Source of the DNA: Nannocystaceae bacterium
GTDB taxonomy: Bacteria > Myxococcota_A > Polyangia > Nannocystales > Nannocystaceae
Assembly (NCBI GenBank): GCA_019694555.1
Contig: JAIBBS010000003.1
Location: 50,319-114,318 of the forward strand
Reading direction: 5' to 3'
DNA length: 64,000 nucleotides
Part shown: in pieces, positions 48,054-57,501 of the stretch
Layout of the letters: each line of letters starts with the position of its first letter
Position numbering within the stretch: the stretch's first letter is position 1
The notes under the pieces: generated by a model
What the model was told of the DNA's origin: nothing
Database searches by the model: none
Seen by the model: only the letters and a program-made list of their open reading frames with translations
Program-made: the position numbers and the translations under genes

Positions 48054-49649
48054 TCAGCCGGGCGCGACGCCGGGGGTCGCGGCGTCGAGCGACCACTCGA
48101 AGTCGTCGAGCAGGACCAGCGAATCGAAGAGGTGGCCGCTCGTATCCCAGATCGCGAAGCGCAGGTCCATGATCTCGCCCGGCGTCACGTTTCCGCTCAT
48201 CCGCAGCCAACCGGTGCCGCCGCCGAGCACGGTCTGACCCGCATCGCAGCCGGGGTCGAGGCCATCGAAGCCGGTGCCCTCGAGCAGCGCGATGCCCAGG
48301 CAGCCCTCGTAGTCGACGTTGAAGTCGCTGGCGCAGCCGACCGGCCCGTTTTCGCACTGGGTGAACAGACCCTCGGCGACGTTGACGAGGTTCACGCCCA
48401 CCGGCCAGCTCTGCTGCCCATCGTCGTAGATGGCGATGTTCTTGTCGGCGGTGTTCTGCGCGGTGGAGTCGACCAGCGCGACGAAGAAGTCGTTGAACTC
48501 GCTGCAGACCCACTCGGGGTACTCGGCCGAGAAGAACTGCATCATCACGCTGAACGAGTGCGCGTTGGTCGGCACGCGCACGCGCAGCGTCAGCATGATG
48601 GGATCGTGCGCGAGCGTGTCCCACGGCTCGACGCAGCCGGCGGGGTTGGGGAACACGCCGCCGTTGGCGTCGAGCCAGTCGCTGGGCGCGTCGGTCTGCG
48701 TGCCGAGGTTGGCGCCGGGCTGGAACGCGCCGTAGCCGGGGTTGGTGTCGGTCGCGTCGGCGGCGTGGCCGCTCGAGAGCACGACCATGCGCTCGCCGGA
48801 CTCGGGATCGATCACGGCACCGAAGTCACCGCGCAGCGATCGCTGCACCGGCAGCGGATCGCCCTCGCCGTCGGGCGTGGTCAGGCCGGCCGCGATCACG
48901 CCCCACACGCGATCGGCGGGATCGGCGGGCTCCTCCTCGGTGAACTGGCACAGCTCGAGCGCGCGCGCGTAGTCGTCGGGATCGTTGCTGGCCGACATCA
49001 GGCCCGCGTCGCAGCTGGGCGTGGCCTCGTCGATGTCGCCGTCGCAGTCGTCGTCGACCTCGTTGCCGGCCACCTCGTAGGCGCCGGGGTTGACCAAGGC
49101 CGCGCCGTCGCAGTTGCCACCGTCGACGTCGCAGCAATCCGCGGCGCAGCCACCGAAGCCGTCGCCGTCGTAGTCGCTGTCGTCGACGATGCCGTCGCAG
49201 TCGTCGTCGGCGCCGTTGCCATCGCAGTCGTCGGGTGCCGGCGTGACCTCGCCGGCGCACAGCTGCGCCCAGCTGCCGTCGTCCATGCACGTCTGCGTGC
49301 CCTTGGCACACGCGCCGACGCCGTCGGTGGGACCGGGGCCGGTGTAGCAGGGCCGCGCGTCACCGGGCACGCACGCACCGCCGCAGGTGTGCGTCAGCGG
49401 ATCGCAGTGCGGACCCGCGGGCGCGTCGACGCAATCTGCGTCGTCGCTGCAGCCGTCGACACCGGTGCTCGCGTCGGCGCTCGTACCGGTCGAGCTGGTG
49501 GTGCCGCCGTCGCTGCTGCCACCGTCACTGCTGCCGCCGTCGCTGCTGCTGCCCGCGGTGAACTCGATGTCGCCGCCGGGATCGGACGGGCAACCAGCGG
49601 CGAGCAACAGCGACGCGATGCGAGGCAGCGAGGGCCGTGGGCGAGGCAC
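48054..49649 (-). CDS. Choice-of-anchor-type lipoprotein with MopE repeats
   Basis: 531 residues from GTG 49649, chosen because TAAGGACG lies at ribosome-binding distance and the lipobox (LLAAGC) follows at once. Ser/Gly/Asp spacer, then Cys-rich tags (GCSDDADCVDAPAGPHCDP, CGGACVPGDARPCYTG), MopE-type repeats (DDCDGNGADDDCDGIVDDSD, AGNEVDDDCDGDIDEA), and a large C-terminal domain with SGHAADATDTNPGYGAFQPG and FFSAEYPEWVCSEFNDFFVAL, which match choice-of-anchor L domains of surface proteins. Likely a metal-binding, surface-displayed protein. Divergent from the amidohydrolase gene across 350 bp. Confidence 0.87.
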   Translation of the reverse strand: MPRPRPSLPRIASLLLAAGCPSDPGGDIEFTAGSSSDGGSSDGGSSDGGTTSSTGTSADASTGVDGCSDDADCVDAPAGPHCDPLTHTCGGACVPGDARPCYTGPGPTDGVGACAKGTQTCMDDGSWAQLCAGEVTPAPDDCDGNGADDDCDGIVDDSDYDGDGFGGCAADCCDVDGGNCDGAALVNPGAYEVAGNEVDDDCDGDIDEATPSCDAGLMSASNDPDDYARALELCQFTEEEPADPADRVWGVIAAGLTTPDGEGDPLPVQRSLRGDFGAVIDPESGERMVVLSSGHAADATDTNPGYGAFQPGANLGTQTDAPSDWLDANGGVFPNPAGCVEPWDTLAHDPIMLTLRVRVPTNAHSFSVMMQFFSAEYPEWVCSEFNDFFVALVDSTAQNTADKNIAIYDDGQQSWPVGVNLVNVAEGLFTQCENGPVGCASDFNVDYEGCLGIALLEGTGFDGLDPGCDAGQTVLGGGTGWLRMSGNVTPGEIMDLRFAIWDTSGHLFDSLVLLDDFEWSLDAATPGVAPG

Positions 49650-49999
49650 GGGCGACGTCCTTAGCACGGGCGACGCGGCTCGGGTCGACCGCGTCGCGAT
49701 GCCTGCGTGCTTCTCCGCAGACGCGGGTGATCTCGGCGATCGCGGGGTGCAAGGCGGACCACGGGGCGCGCGGCGCCGGCGACGACCCCGCGTGCGACCG
49801 CCGTAGGGCTCGCAACTGCGCACCGTCGCGAGGCCGTCGCAGTGCGCCTGCGATCGCCCCATCGCCGCGACGCAAGGTACATCACGCGTCGCGCTGCCGC
49901 GGTCGAACGCGCACGCGTCCGCGGCGTCCGTCGCGATGCGAGTCCGGACACATCCGCGTCGGAGCACCGTGACGGCAAGCTGATACTCTCCGCGGCCGA
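49650..49999. other. Intergenic region between divergent lipoprotein genes; no gene seen
   Basis: 350 bp. Open frames here are short and Arg-rich on both strands and look spurious. The region must hold promoters for both flanking lipoprotein genes; I could not identify them. No notable repeat. Confidence 0.6.
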
Positions 50000-52690
50000 A
50001 TGCGGACGACGAGGTCGATCTTCTACGCGGGTGCGCTCGGGCTCTGTGCATGTGGCGGAGACGACGTCGCCGCCGACGGTGGCAGCAGCGGCAGCAGCAG
50101 TGCCGACACCACCGGCACGTCCAACAGCGGCACGGTCACCAACACCACCGTCGCCGACTCCGGCTCGAGCTCGTCGACCGCGACCACCACGGCGAGCACG
50201 ACCGCCACGACCACCGCCGACACCAGCGGCAGCGACACCACCGGCAGCAGCTCGGCGACGTCGAACGGCAGCGACAGCGGCAGCGACAGCGGCACGACCG
50301 GCGATCCCGAGGGCAACACCCGCGGCTCGATCATCACCGAGTGCGGCGACCTGATGCCGGCGGCCGAGGGCACCTGCGACGTCACGACGCCGGGGCGCCC
50401 CGAAGGCCTGCTCCTGCGGGGCACGGTGCTGGGCGCCGACGAGGTGTTCCACGGCGGCTCGGTGCTCATCGACGCCGCGGGTGTGATCCAGTGCGTCGGC
50501 TGCGACTGCAGCGGTGAGCCCGCGGCCGCCGATGCATCGGTCGTGACCTGTGCCGACGGCGTCATCTCGCCCGGCCTCATCAACCCGCACGATCACATCA
50601 CCTACGCCAACAACACGCCCATCGGCGAGGGCACCGACCGCTACCAGCACCGCCACGACTGGCGCGTGGGCAACAACAACCACGACGAGCTGCCCTACAA
50701 CAGCGGTGCCTCGACGGCGGTGGTGCAGGCCGCGGAGCTGCGCTTCGTCATGAGCGGCGCGACCTCGGCCGCGAGCGCGGGCGGCCGCGGCGGCCTGCTG
50801 CGCAACCTCGACACCGCCGATCGCCTCGAGGGGCTGCCGGTGCAGGTCGCCGACAGCGACACCTTCCCGCTCGACGACGCCGACGGCACCGTGCACACCA
50901 TGGGCTGCAACTACGGCCCGGCGCCCACGACCGCCTCCGACATCGCGGGGCTCGACGGCTACCTGCCGCACATCGCCGAGGGCATCGATCTCGCCGCGAA
51001 CAACGAGTTCACCTGCACCAGCATGGGCATGACCGATCTGATCGAGCGTCAGAGCGCGGTCATCCACGCCGTCGGCATCGTGCCCGACGACGCGCTCGAG
51101 ATGGCGATCTCGAACACCAAGGTCATCTGGTCGCCGCGCTCGAACGTCGTGCTGTACGGCAACACCGCGCCGGTGACGCTGCTCGATCGCCTGGGCGTCG
51201 CCATCGCGCTGGGCACCGACTGGGTCTCGAGCGGCTCGATGAACCTGCAGCGCGAGCTGCGGTGCGCCGCGGACCTCAACGCGGACTACTTCGACGACTA
51301 CTTCTCGCCCGAACAGCTGTGGCGCATGGTCACGACCAACGCCGCGTACGCGACCGGCACCGGCAACGCCATCGGCATGCTCAAGCCCGGCTACATCGCG
51401 GACATCGCGATCTTCGCCGCCGGCGGCGAGGTCGACCACGCCGCGGTGGTCCAGGCCGAGCTGCCCGATACCGTGCTGGTGCTGCGCGGCGGCGTGCCGT
51501 TGTACGGTGACGCCGACCTGGTCGCGTCGGGCGCGTTCAATTTCGGCACCTGCGAGGCCTTCGATGTCTGCGGCGTGCAGAAGCGGGCGTGCCTGTCCGA
51601 GCTGGGCAACGCCACCATCGCGAGCCTGAGCAACGCCATCGACGACTACTACCCGCTGTTCTTCTGCGGCACGCCCGATCTCGAGCCCAGCTGCGTGCCC
51701 TACCGCGACGAGTACGCGGCTGGCATCGCGCCCGGCGACGCCGACGGCGACGGCATCGACGACGACAACGACAACTGCCCCAACGTCTTCAACCCCGTGC
51801 GCCTGCTCGAGGCCGTGCAGGGCGACGCCGACGCCGACAACGTCGGCGACGTGTGCGATCTGTGCCCGCTCGACGGCACCGACGCGTGCGAGGTCCCCGA
51901 CGCCAACGACTTCGACAACGATGGTGTCGCCAACGCCAGCGACAACTGCCCCTACGACGACAACCCGATGCAGGTCGACAGCGATGCCGACGGGCACGGC
52001 GACGTCTGCGACACCTGCAGCGAGGCCAACCCCGGGCCGGCACCGTGCCCGCTGCCGATCCCGGCGATCCGCGATCCGATGAACGCGTCGTATCCCGGCG
52101 AGGGCGCGCAGGTCGCCATCACCGACGCCTACGTCACCGCGGTGCGAGCGGGTCAGGGCGCGCAGGGCTTCTACGTGCAGGACGACTCGCTCGACCCGTT
52201 CAGCGGCATCTTCATCTACACCGGCAACGACGCCCCCACGGTCGAGGTCGGCAACCGCGTGAGCGTGACCGGGACCTACTCCGAGTTCTTCGACCTGTCG
52301 GAGATCACGGCCGCGAGCGTGGAGATCGACGACAACGGCACCGACCTGCCGTTCGAGCCCATCGCGTTCGACGATCCGTCCGATCTCGCGACGGGTTCGG
52401 CCACCGCGGAGCAGTGGGAGTCGATGCTGGTCGCGGTCGGCATGGTCTCGATCACCACTGTCAATCCGGACGCGCCGTCGGACTTCGACGAGTTCGAGGT
52501 CACCGGCACCCTGCGGGTGGACGATCTCATCAGTGACAACCTGGTACCCGGCGGCCAGGGCAACGCCTGCCCGGCCAACACCGTGTACAACGGCATCATC
52601 GGGATCGAGGGCTACAGCTTCAACAACTACAAGCTGCAGCCGCGCTCGAGCGACGACTTCCAGGTCACGACCTGCTCGCAGTACCCGTAG
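50000..52690 (+). CDS. Lipoprotein amidohydrolase fused to type-3 calcium repeats and an OB-like domain
   Basis: 896 residues. Lipoprotein signal (LGLCAC), about 90 residues of Ser/Thr/Gly spacer, then an amidohydrolase-superfamily domain (about 130-530): metal-binding HDHITYANN, later VIHAVGIV, IALGTDWVSSGSMNLQREL with the metal Asp, and NAAYATGTGNAIGMLKPGYIADI. This is followed by thrombospondin type-3-like repeats (DADGDGIDDDNDNCPNVFNP, DFDNDGVANASDNCPYDDNP) and a C-terminal beta/OB-like domain (GFYVQDDSL, VGNRVSVTGTYSEFFDL) as in YhcR-type extracellular nucleases. Substrate of the hydrolase is not clear; deaminase, dihydropyrimidinase or imidazolonepropionase-like all fit. Surface-exposed. 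Confidence 0.88.
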   Translation: MRTTRSIFYAGALGLCACGGDDVAADGGSSGSSSADTTGTSNSGTVTNTTVADSGSSSSTATTTASTTATTTADTSGSDTTGSSSATSNGSDSGSDSGTTGDPEGNTRGSIITECGDLMPAAEGTCDVTTPGRPEGLLLRGTVLGADEVFHGGSVLIDAAGVIQCVGCDCSGEPAAADASVVTCADGVISPGLINPHDHITYANNTPIGEGTDRYQHRHDWRVGNNNHDELPYNSGASTAVVQAAELRFVMSGATSAASAGGRGGLLRNLDTADRLEGLPVQVADSDTFPLDDADGTVHTMGCNYGPAPTTASDIAGLDGYLPHIAEGIDLAANNEFTCTSMGMTDLIERQSAVIHAVGIVPDDALEMAISNTKVIWSPRSNVVLYGNTAPVTLLDRLGVAIALGTDWVSSGSMNLQRELRCAADLNADYFDDYFSPEQLWRMVTTNAAYATGTGNAIGMLKPGYIADIAIFAAGGEVDHAAVVQAELPDTVLVLRGGVPLYGDADLVASGAFNFGTCEAFDVCGVQKRACLSELGNATIASLSNAIDDYYPLFFCGTPDLEPSCVPYRDEYAAGIAPGDADGDGIDDDNDNCPNVFNPVRLLEAVQGDADADNVGDVCDLCPLDGTDACEVPDANDFDNDGVANASDNCPYDDNPMQVDSDADGHGDVCDTCSEANPGPAPCPLPIPAIRDPMNASYPGEGAQVAITDAYVTAVRAGQGAQGFYVQDDSLDPFSGIFIYTGNDAPTVEVGNRVSVTGTYSEFFDLSEITAASVEIDDNGTDLPFEPIAFDDPSDLATGSATAEQWESMLVAVGMVSITTVNPDAPSDFDEFEVTGTLRVDDLISDNLVPGGQGNACPANTVYNGIIGIEGYSFNNYKLQPRSSDDFQVTTCSQYP

Positions 52691-52749
52691 GTGCTCGGTC
52701 GTCGCTGCCGGCGGCGGATCGCGGTGGACGTCGGCCGCCGCCGCCGGCG

Positions 52750-53256
52750 ATGATGTCGCGCGTGACGGACTCCCCGGATTCCCCGCCCGCGGGCGACGCG
52801 ACGCTCGTCGACCTCGGCTTCCAGACCGCGTACAAGGCCGCGCATCGCATGCTGCGCGCGTGGTGGAGCGTCCGCCGTCCGCACACGCGCGGTGCCCTCA
52901 TCGCGTTGTGGAACCAAGGCGAGATCCTGCTGGTGAAGAACTCGTACCGCGCGCAGTTCACCCTGCCGGGCGGGTACGTCAAGCCGGGCGAGGCCGTCAC
53001 CGATGCGGCTGCACGCGAGCTGGCCGAGGAGTGCGACGTCCGCGTCGACCCCAGCTCGATCCGCGTGGCCTACGTCGGTGTGCACCGCTTCGAGAACCGC
53101 ACCGACGAGGTCACCATCGTCGAGGTCGAGGTGCCGCAGCGGCCGCGCATCGCGGTCGATCATCGCGAGGTGGTGTGGGCCGGCTTCAAGACCGCCGCCG
53201 AGGCGCTCGCGATGCCGATCGTGCCGCATCTTCGCGACTACCTCGTCGCGCGTTAG
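52750..53256 (+). CDS. Nudix hydrolase
   Basis: 168 residues. Nudix box at about residues 76-98: GGYVKPGEAVTDAAARELAEEC, with the invariant REL-x-EE but Asp where the box normally has Gly (EECDV). Hydrolyses a nucleoside diphosphate linked to another group; substrate unknown. An N-terminal helix with WWSVRRPHTRG precedes the box. ATG 52750 and 52753 are both possible. A strong hairpin at 53277 follows. Confidence 0.92.
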   Translation: MMSRVTDSPDSPPAGDATLVDLGFQTAYKAAHRMLRAWWSVRRPHTRGALIALWNQGEILLVKNSYRAQFTLPGGYVKPGEAVTDAAARELAEECDVRVDPSSIRVAYVGVHRFENRTDEVTIVEVEVPQRPRIAVDHREVVWAGFKTAAEALAMPIVPHLRDYLVAR

Positions 53257-53276
53257 GCCGGAGCGCGAACGCGGAA

Positions 53277-53324
53277 GCACCTGGGCCCGCGCGTGGCGTC
53301 ATCGCCACGTTCGCGCCCAGGTGC
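53277..53324 (+). terminator. Long hairpin downstream of Nudix gene
   Basis: GCACCTGGGC pairs with GCCCAGGTGC; inside, GCG / CGC and CGTGGCG / CGCCACG pair further, giving a stem of about 20 bp with two small internal loops, 20 bp after the stop codon. No T-run follows. Terminator or a structured RNA. Confidence 0.6.
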
Positions 53325-53851
53325 CCCACGTTGCCTTGCCACCCTATTTTCCACTGTCGCATCGCCGTGCCACGACCGGGACCAACGGTCGCTCCCACCC
53401 ACGGCGATGCTGTTCGACCACGCGATTAAGCCAAGCCTCTACCCACGCTTCGGACAACGCATACCCTGTCGTGTCCGCCCCACGCTGCTACCCATCCAAC
53501 TGTCCAACGCCAACCCAGCCTACCGGGCGTCCTGCCCACCAACTCACCCCAACGCTCGCCTCGCGACAGCCCTTCGAGGTTCGGGTCCCGGTTCCCCGGA
53601 GGCCCCACACTGTTCGGGGCCGTCGCTCGCCGCTTCCGCGGACGCCCCTTAGGACTGCAGTGCTCGTGCCGGCTGGATCAAGCGCGAGTGATCACGCCAA
53701 CTTGGCACGCGATCACGGGGCGCGTTGTGCGCTGCGACCTGCGACACCGTGACGCAGGTGTCTGGCGCGCCGTCGCAGGGGGCTGACATGCGTGTCGCGG
53801 CATGACGCGCGCGTCGGTGTGATCGTGTCGCACCCGCAGCCTCGAGGACGC
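53325..53851. other. Non-coding stretch of unusual base composition
   Basis: About 530 bp with no credible gene. From about 53341 to 53650 it is only 60-65% G+C against roughly 72% around it, and the plus strand is strongly C-rich over G (for 53461-53520 I count 29 C to 9 G). Candidate frames on both strands lack the codon bias of real genes here. It lies between the Nudix gene and the steroid-reductase-like gene. Could be a structured RNA, an old mobile-element scar or a regulatory spacer. Confidence 0.5.
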
Positions 53852-54616
53852 TCAGAGCACGCGCGGGATGATGGCGCAGCGACGGCGCGGGTAGTCGGGG
53901 AACTGCTGCCGGTACCACGCGTGGTGGGCGACGGCGCGTGGCACGAGGTTCGCGAAGCTGAAGACCGCGAACGAGAGCCCCGCGAGCGACCACGTCGCGA
54001 TGGCCCAGCCGAACCACTGCACGAGCTCGCCGAAGTAGTTGGGGCACGAGATGTCCTCGTACAGGCCGCCGCGCGGGATGCCGTAGCCGCCCTGGCTGCG
54101 TCGCAGCCGGTGCAGCACCGCGTCGGCCCAGCGATTGACCAAGAAGCCGCCGACGAACAGCATGATGCCGTAGAGGAACCGCAGGTCGACGAGCCAGCGC
54201 CAGGAGTAGCCCGGGCCCAGCTCGCTGAGCCAGCGTGCGTTGAGGTAGCTGTTGAGCACGTTGAAGCTCATGCCCATGGCCACCACCAGCACAGGCATGC
54301 GCTTGCCCGCGGCGCCGGTCATCAGCAGCGGATCGAGCCACGCACGCTGGACGTAGTGGACCAGCCACAGCGCCGCGAACAACCGCGGAATCCACTCGTG
54401 CGCGCGCGAGCCGGCGGCGAAGACCAGCACGAACACCACCACCGACGGCGATTCCATGAGCGCCCAGCCCAGCCGCTTGGGCAGCGAAGGCCCGAAGCCG
54501 CCGCGGAAGTGGCGGCCGTAGGGCGCCGTGAGCACCCCGGTCGCGAAGAACGTCACGCCGGCCAGCGCGAAGCAGGCCATCAGCAGGATGCGGTAGAGGG
54601 TGGCCTCGTCGGGCAT
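53852..54616 (-). CDS. Steroid 5-alpha-reductase-like membrane protein
   Basis: 254 residues, about six membrane segments. The C-terminal half matches the 3-oxo-5-alpha-steroid 4-dehydrogenase family: YGIPRGGLYEDISCPNYFGE, a WFGWAIATWS segment, FANLVPRAVAHHAWYRQQFPDYP and a final IIPRVL, including the Asn-Tyr-Phe-Gly-Glu and HH-x-WY motifs of the NADPH/substrate site. Length is normal for SRD5A proteins. The family reduces a C=C bond conjugated to a ketone in sterols or polyprenols. Divergent from a desaturase gene across 132 bp, suggesting a shared lipid-related function. Confidence 0.9.
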   Translation of the reverse strand: MPDEATLYRILLMACFALAGVTFFATGVLTAPYGRHFRGGFGPSLPKRLGWALMESPSVVVFVLVFAAGSRAHEWIPRLFAALWLVHYVQRAWLDPLLMTGAAGKRMPVLVVAMGMSFNVLNSYLNARWLSELGPGYSWRWLVDLRFLYGIMLFVGGFLVNRWADAVLHRLRRSQGGYGIPRGGLYEDISCPNYFGELVQWFGWAIATWSLAGLSFAVFSFANLVPRAVAHHAWYRQQFPDYPRRRCAIIPRVL

Positions 54617-54748
54617 GACCTGCGCAGGCTACCAGCGCGAAAGTCCGCTCACATACAAAAGCTCGCGACCGCGCCAGCGACACAACCATGACCTGCAACG
54701 ACGCGAGTGTGACGGCTGCGGCGACGCCGCTGCTGAACACTGCCAGTC

Positions 54749-55648
<900 letters not shown>

Positions 55649-55670
55649 ACGCTGCGCCGCAGCGGTGGCG

Positions 55671-56117
55671 TCAGCCCCGGCGCGGCTTGTCGCGACGACG
55701 CTGCACCGCGTCGTCGATGGCGCGTTCGATCGGCGGCACCAGCAGCGCGGCGAAGCGCGCCGCGCCGTCGCCCAGCAGCCAGTGCGCGACCAGGGCCTCG
55801 AGCGCCGTCGCGGCGCGATAGCTCTGCATGCCGCGACGGCCGCGGGCCGACGACGGCGGCGCGGTGTTGCGTGCACGCCGGACCAACGCCAGCTCGTCGT
55901 CGTCGAGCGCAGGCAGCAGCGCCTCGAGCAGCGTGGCCTGCAGCTCGGCGCGCACGACCTCGGCCTTGATCGCGTCGAGCCGGTCGACCGGGAAGTCCCC
56001 GCGCGCGGCGACGCGGAAACGGACCTCGCGCTCGAACAGCGCGTCGCCGAGCCACGCCAGCGTGCGCACCGAACGGCGCGCCAGCGCGCCGTGGTCCAGC
56101 TCGTGCGGGTCGGTCAT
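55671..56117 (-). CDS. mrnC: Mini-ribonuclease 3-like protein
   Basis: 148 residues, an RNase III catalytic domain without a double-stranded-RNA-binding domain, as in Mini-III. LAWLGDALFEREVRFRV near the N-terminus holds the acidic signature and YRAATALEALVAHWLLGD near the C-terminus holds the Glu of the metal site; RARN also fits. Mini-III trims 23S rRNA precursor in bacilli. The 3' end faces the desaturase gene. Confidence 0.82.
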   Translation of the reverse strand: MTDPHELDHGALARRSVRTLAWLGDALFEREVRFRVAARGDFPVDRLDAIKAEVVRAELQATLLEALLPALDDDELALVRRARNTAPPSSARGRRGMQSYRAATALEALVAHWLLGDGAARFAALLVPPIERAIDDAVQRRRDKPRRG

Positions 56118-56127
56118 GCCCGGGGGA

Positions 56128-57501
56128 TCAGCTCAACCCGGGCAGGCCGCCGCTGCCGGGATCGTTGTCGCCGAAGGTGTCGACGTCGACGTCCATCAGC
56201 TGGCACAGCGACACCAGCATGCGGTTGTGCGGTGCCTGCCCGGCGTCGAGGTAGCGACCGCCCTGCAGCGCCCCGCCGGCCCCGCCCGCGAGCACGAACG
56301 GCACCGGGTGGTTGCCGTGCGAGTTCCCGCGCGACAGCTCGTTGCCCCACACCACCAGCGTGTTGTCGAGCAGCGTGCCCTCGCCCTCGGGCACCGCCGC
56401 GAGCCGGTCGAGCAGGTAGCGCAGCACCTGGTCCGCGTACCACGTGTTCACCGCGGTGATCTGATCCAGCATCGTCGGATCGTCGTCGCCCAGGTGCGAC
56501 AGGTCGTGGTGGCCGACCGAGTGGCCCAGCCAGGTGAAGACCACGCCGCTGACCGAGGCCGAGCACTGCAGGCTGGCCACGCGGGTGAGGTCGCACGCCA
56601 GCGCCATCACCATGAGATCGATCTGCCGCTGGACCACCTGCGGGAAGTTGTCGTTGGCGAACGGATCGAACCCGAGATCGAGCATGGGCTGCTCGCACGA
56701 CGGCACCGCGGCTTCGTTGCGGGTCTCGATCGCGCGGATGGCATCGAGGTGGGCCTCGATCTTGATGCGGTCGTCGCCGCCGTAGCGGCTCTGCAGCGAC
56801 TCGAGGTCGCCCTTGACCAGGTCGATGACGCTGCGGCGCTCGGACTTGAGCCGCTCGATGCCCTGGGGATCCATGCCGATGTCGGCGAAGAGCCGGTCGA
56901 ACATCGCCTGCGGGTTGTCCTCGGGCGGCAGCGGCTGGTTGGGCCCCGCGTAGCACATGCGGGTCCAGACGTTGGCGCCGCCGGTCTGCGCGCCGAACTC
57001 GAGGCTGCGATACGGCGTGGTCGCGCCGATGACCTCGGCGATGGCCTGGTCGACCGACGCATGACCGGCGTAGCCGGCGAAGCCACCGTCGCCGCCCATG
57101 AAGTCGCCGGCGAGCAGCTGACTGCCGGTCCACAGCGAGCCCATGCCCATCTGGTGGCCGTCGCCCAGGCCCTGACGGATGACCTCGAGCCCGTCGAGCA
57201 CCACCAGTCGATCCTGGTACGGCGCCAGCGGAGCGAGGATCTCCGGTAGCGTGAAGTCGTTCTCGCCGCCGGTCGGCGCCCACCGCTCGTGCAGCGTGCC
57301 GTTGGCGGAGAACAACGTGATGATGCGCTTGGGCGGTCCGTCGGCGCCCTCGGCCTCGCGCGACAGCAGCGGCACGAACGGCACCAGCGCCGCCGCGCCG
57401 CCGGCAGCGCCCAGGAACGCGCGACGGGAGAAGCGGTGGTTGAACGGCTTGCGCGGCGCGGTCGCGCGGGCGCGCTGCGGGGTGACGATTCGAGACTTCA
57501 T
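56128..57501 (-). CDS. DUF1552 Tat-exported protein (second cassette)
   Basis: 457 residues from ATG 57501. Twin-arginine signal (SRRAFLGAAGGAAALVPF). DUF1552 landmarks: KRIITLFSANGTLHERW, GHQMGMGSLWTGS, LACDLTRVASLQ and LLDNTLVVWGNELSRGNSHG. Related to 33236-34654 by architecture but distinct in sequence. Its ATG overlaps the TGA of the DUF1592 gene (ATGA), so the two are translationally coupled. Confidence 0.92.
   Translation of the reverse strand: MKSRIVTPQRARATAPRKPFNHRFSRRAFLGAAGGAAALVPFVPLLSREAEGADGPPKRIITLFSANGTLHERWAPTGGENDFTLPEILAPLAPYQDRLVVLDGLEVIRQGLGDGHQMGMGSLWTGSQLLAGDFMGGDGGFAGYAGHASVDQAIAEVIGATTPYRSLEFGAQTGGANVWTRMCYAGPNQPLPPEDNPQAMFDRLFADIGMDPQGIERLKSERRSVIDLVKGDLESLQSRYGGDDRIKIEAHLDAIRAIETRNEAAVPSCEQPMLDLGFDPFANDNFPQVVQRQIDLMVMALACDLTRVASLQCSASVSGVVFTWLGHSVGHHDLSHLGDDDPTMLDQITAVNTWYADQVLRYLLDRLAAVPEGEGTLLDNTLVVWGNELSRGNSHGNHPVPFVLAGGAGGALQGGRYLDAGQAPHNRMLVSLCQLMDVDVDTFGDNDPGSGGLPGLS

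Noticed and set aside
49637..49972. 111-codon plus-strand frame before the amidohydrolase
   Set aside because: Arg/Ala-rich with no motif; looks random.
53355..53385. Sigma-54 promoter on the minus strand (TGGCACG...TGC)
   Set aside because: Spacing between the -24 GG and -12 GC is one base too short.
53570..53600. tRNA T-arm-like GGTTCGGGTCCCGG
   Set aside because: No matching acceptor, D or anticodon arms could be found around it.
53293..53652. 119-codon plus-strand frame in the non-coding stretch
   Set aside because: No codon bias like neighbours, no ribosome-binding site and no recognisable domain.
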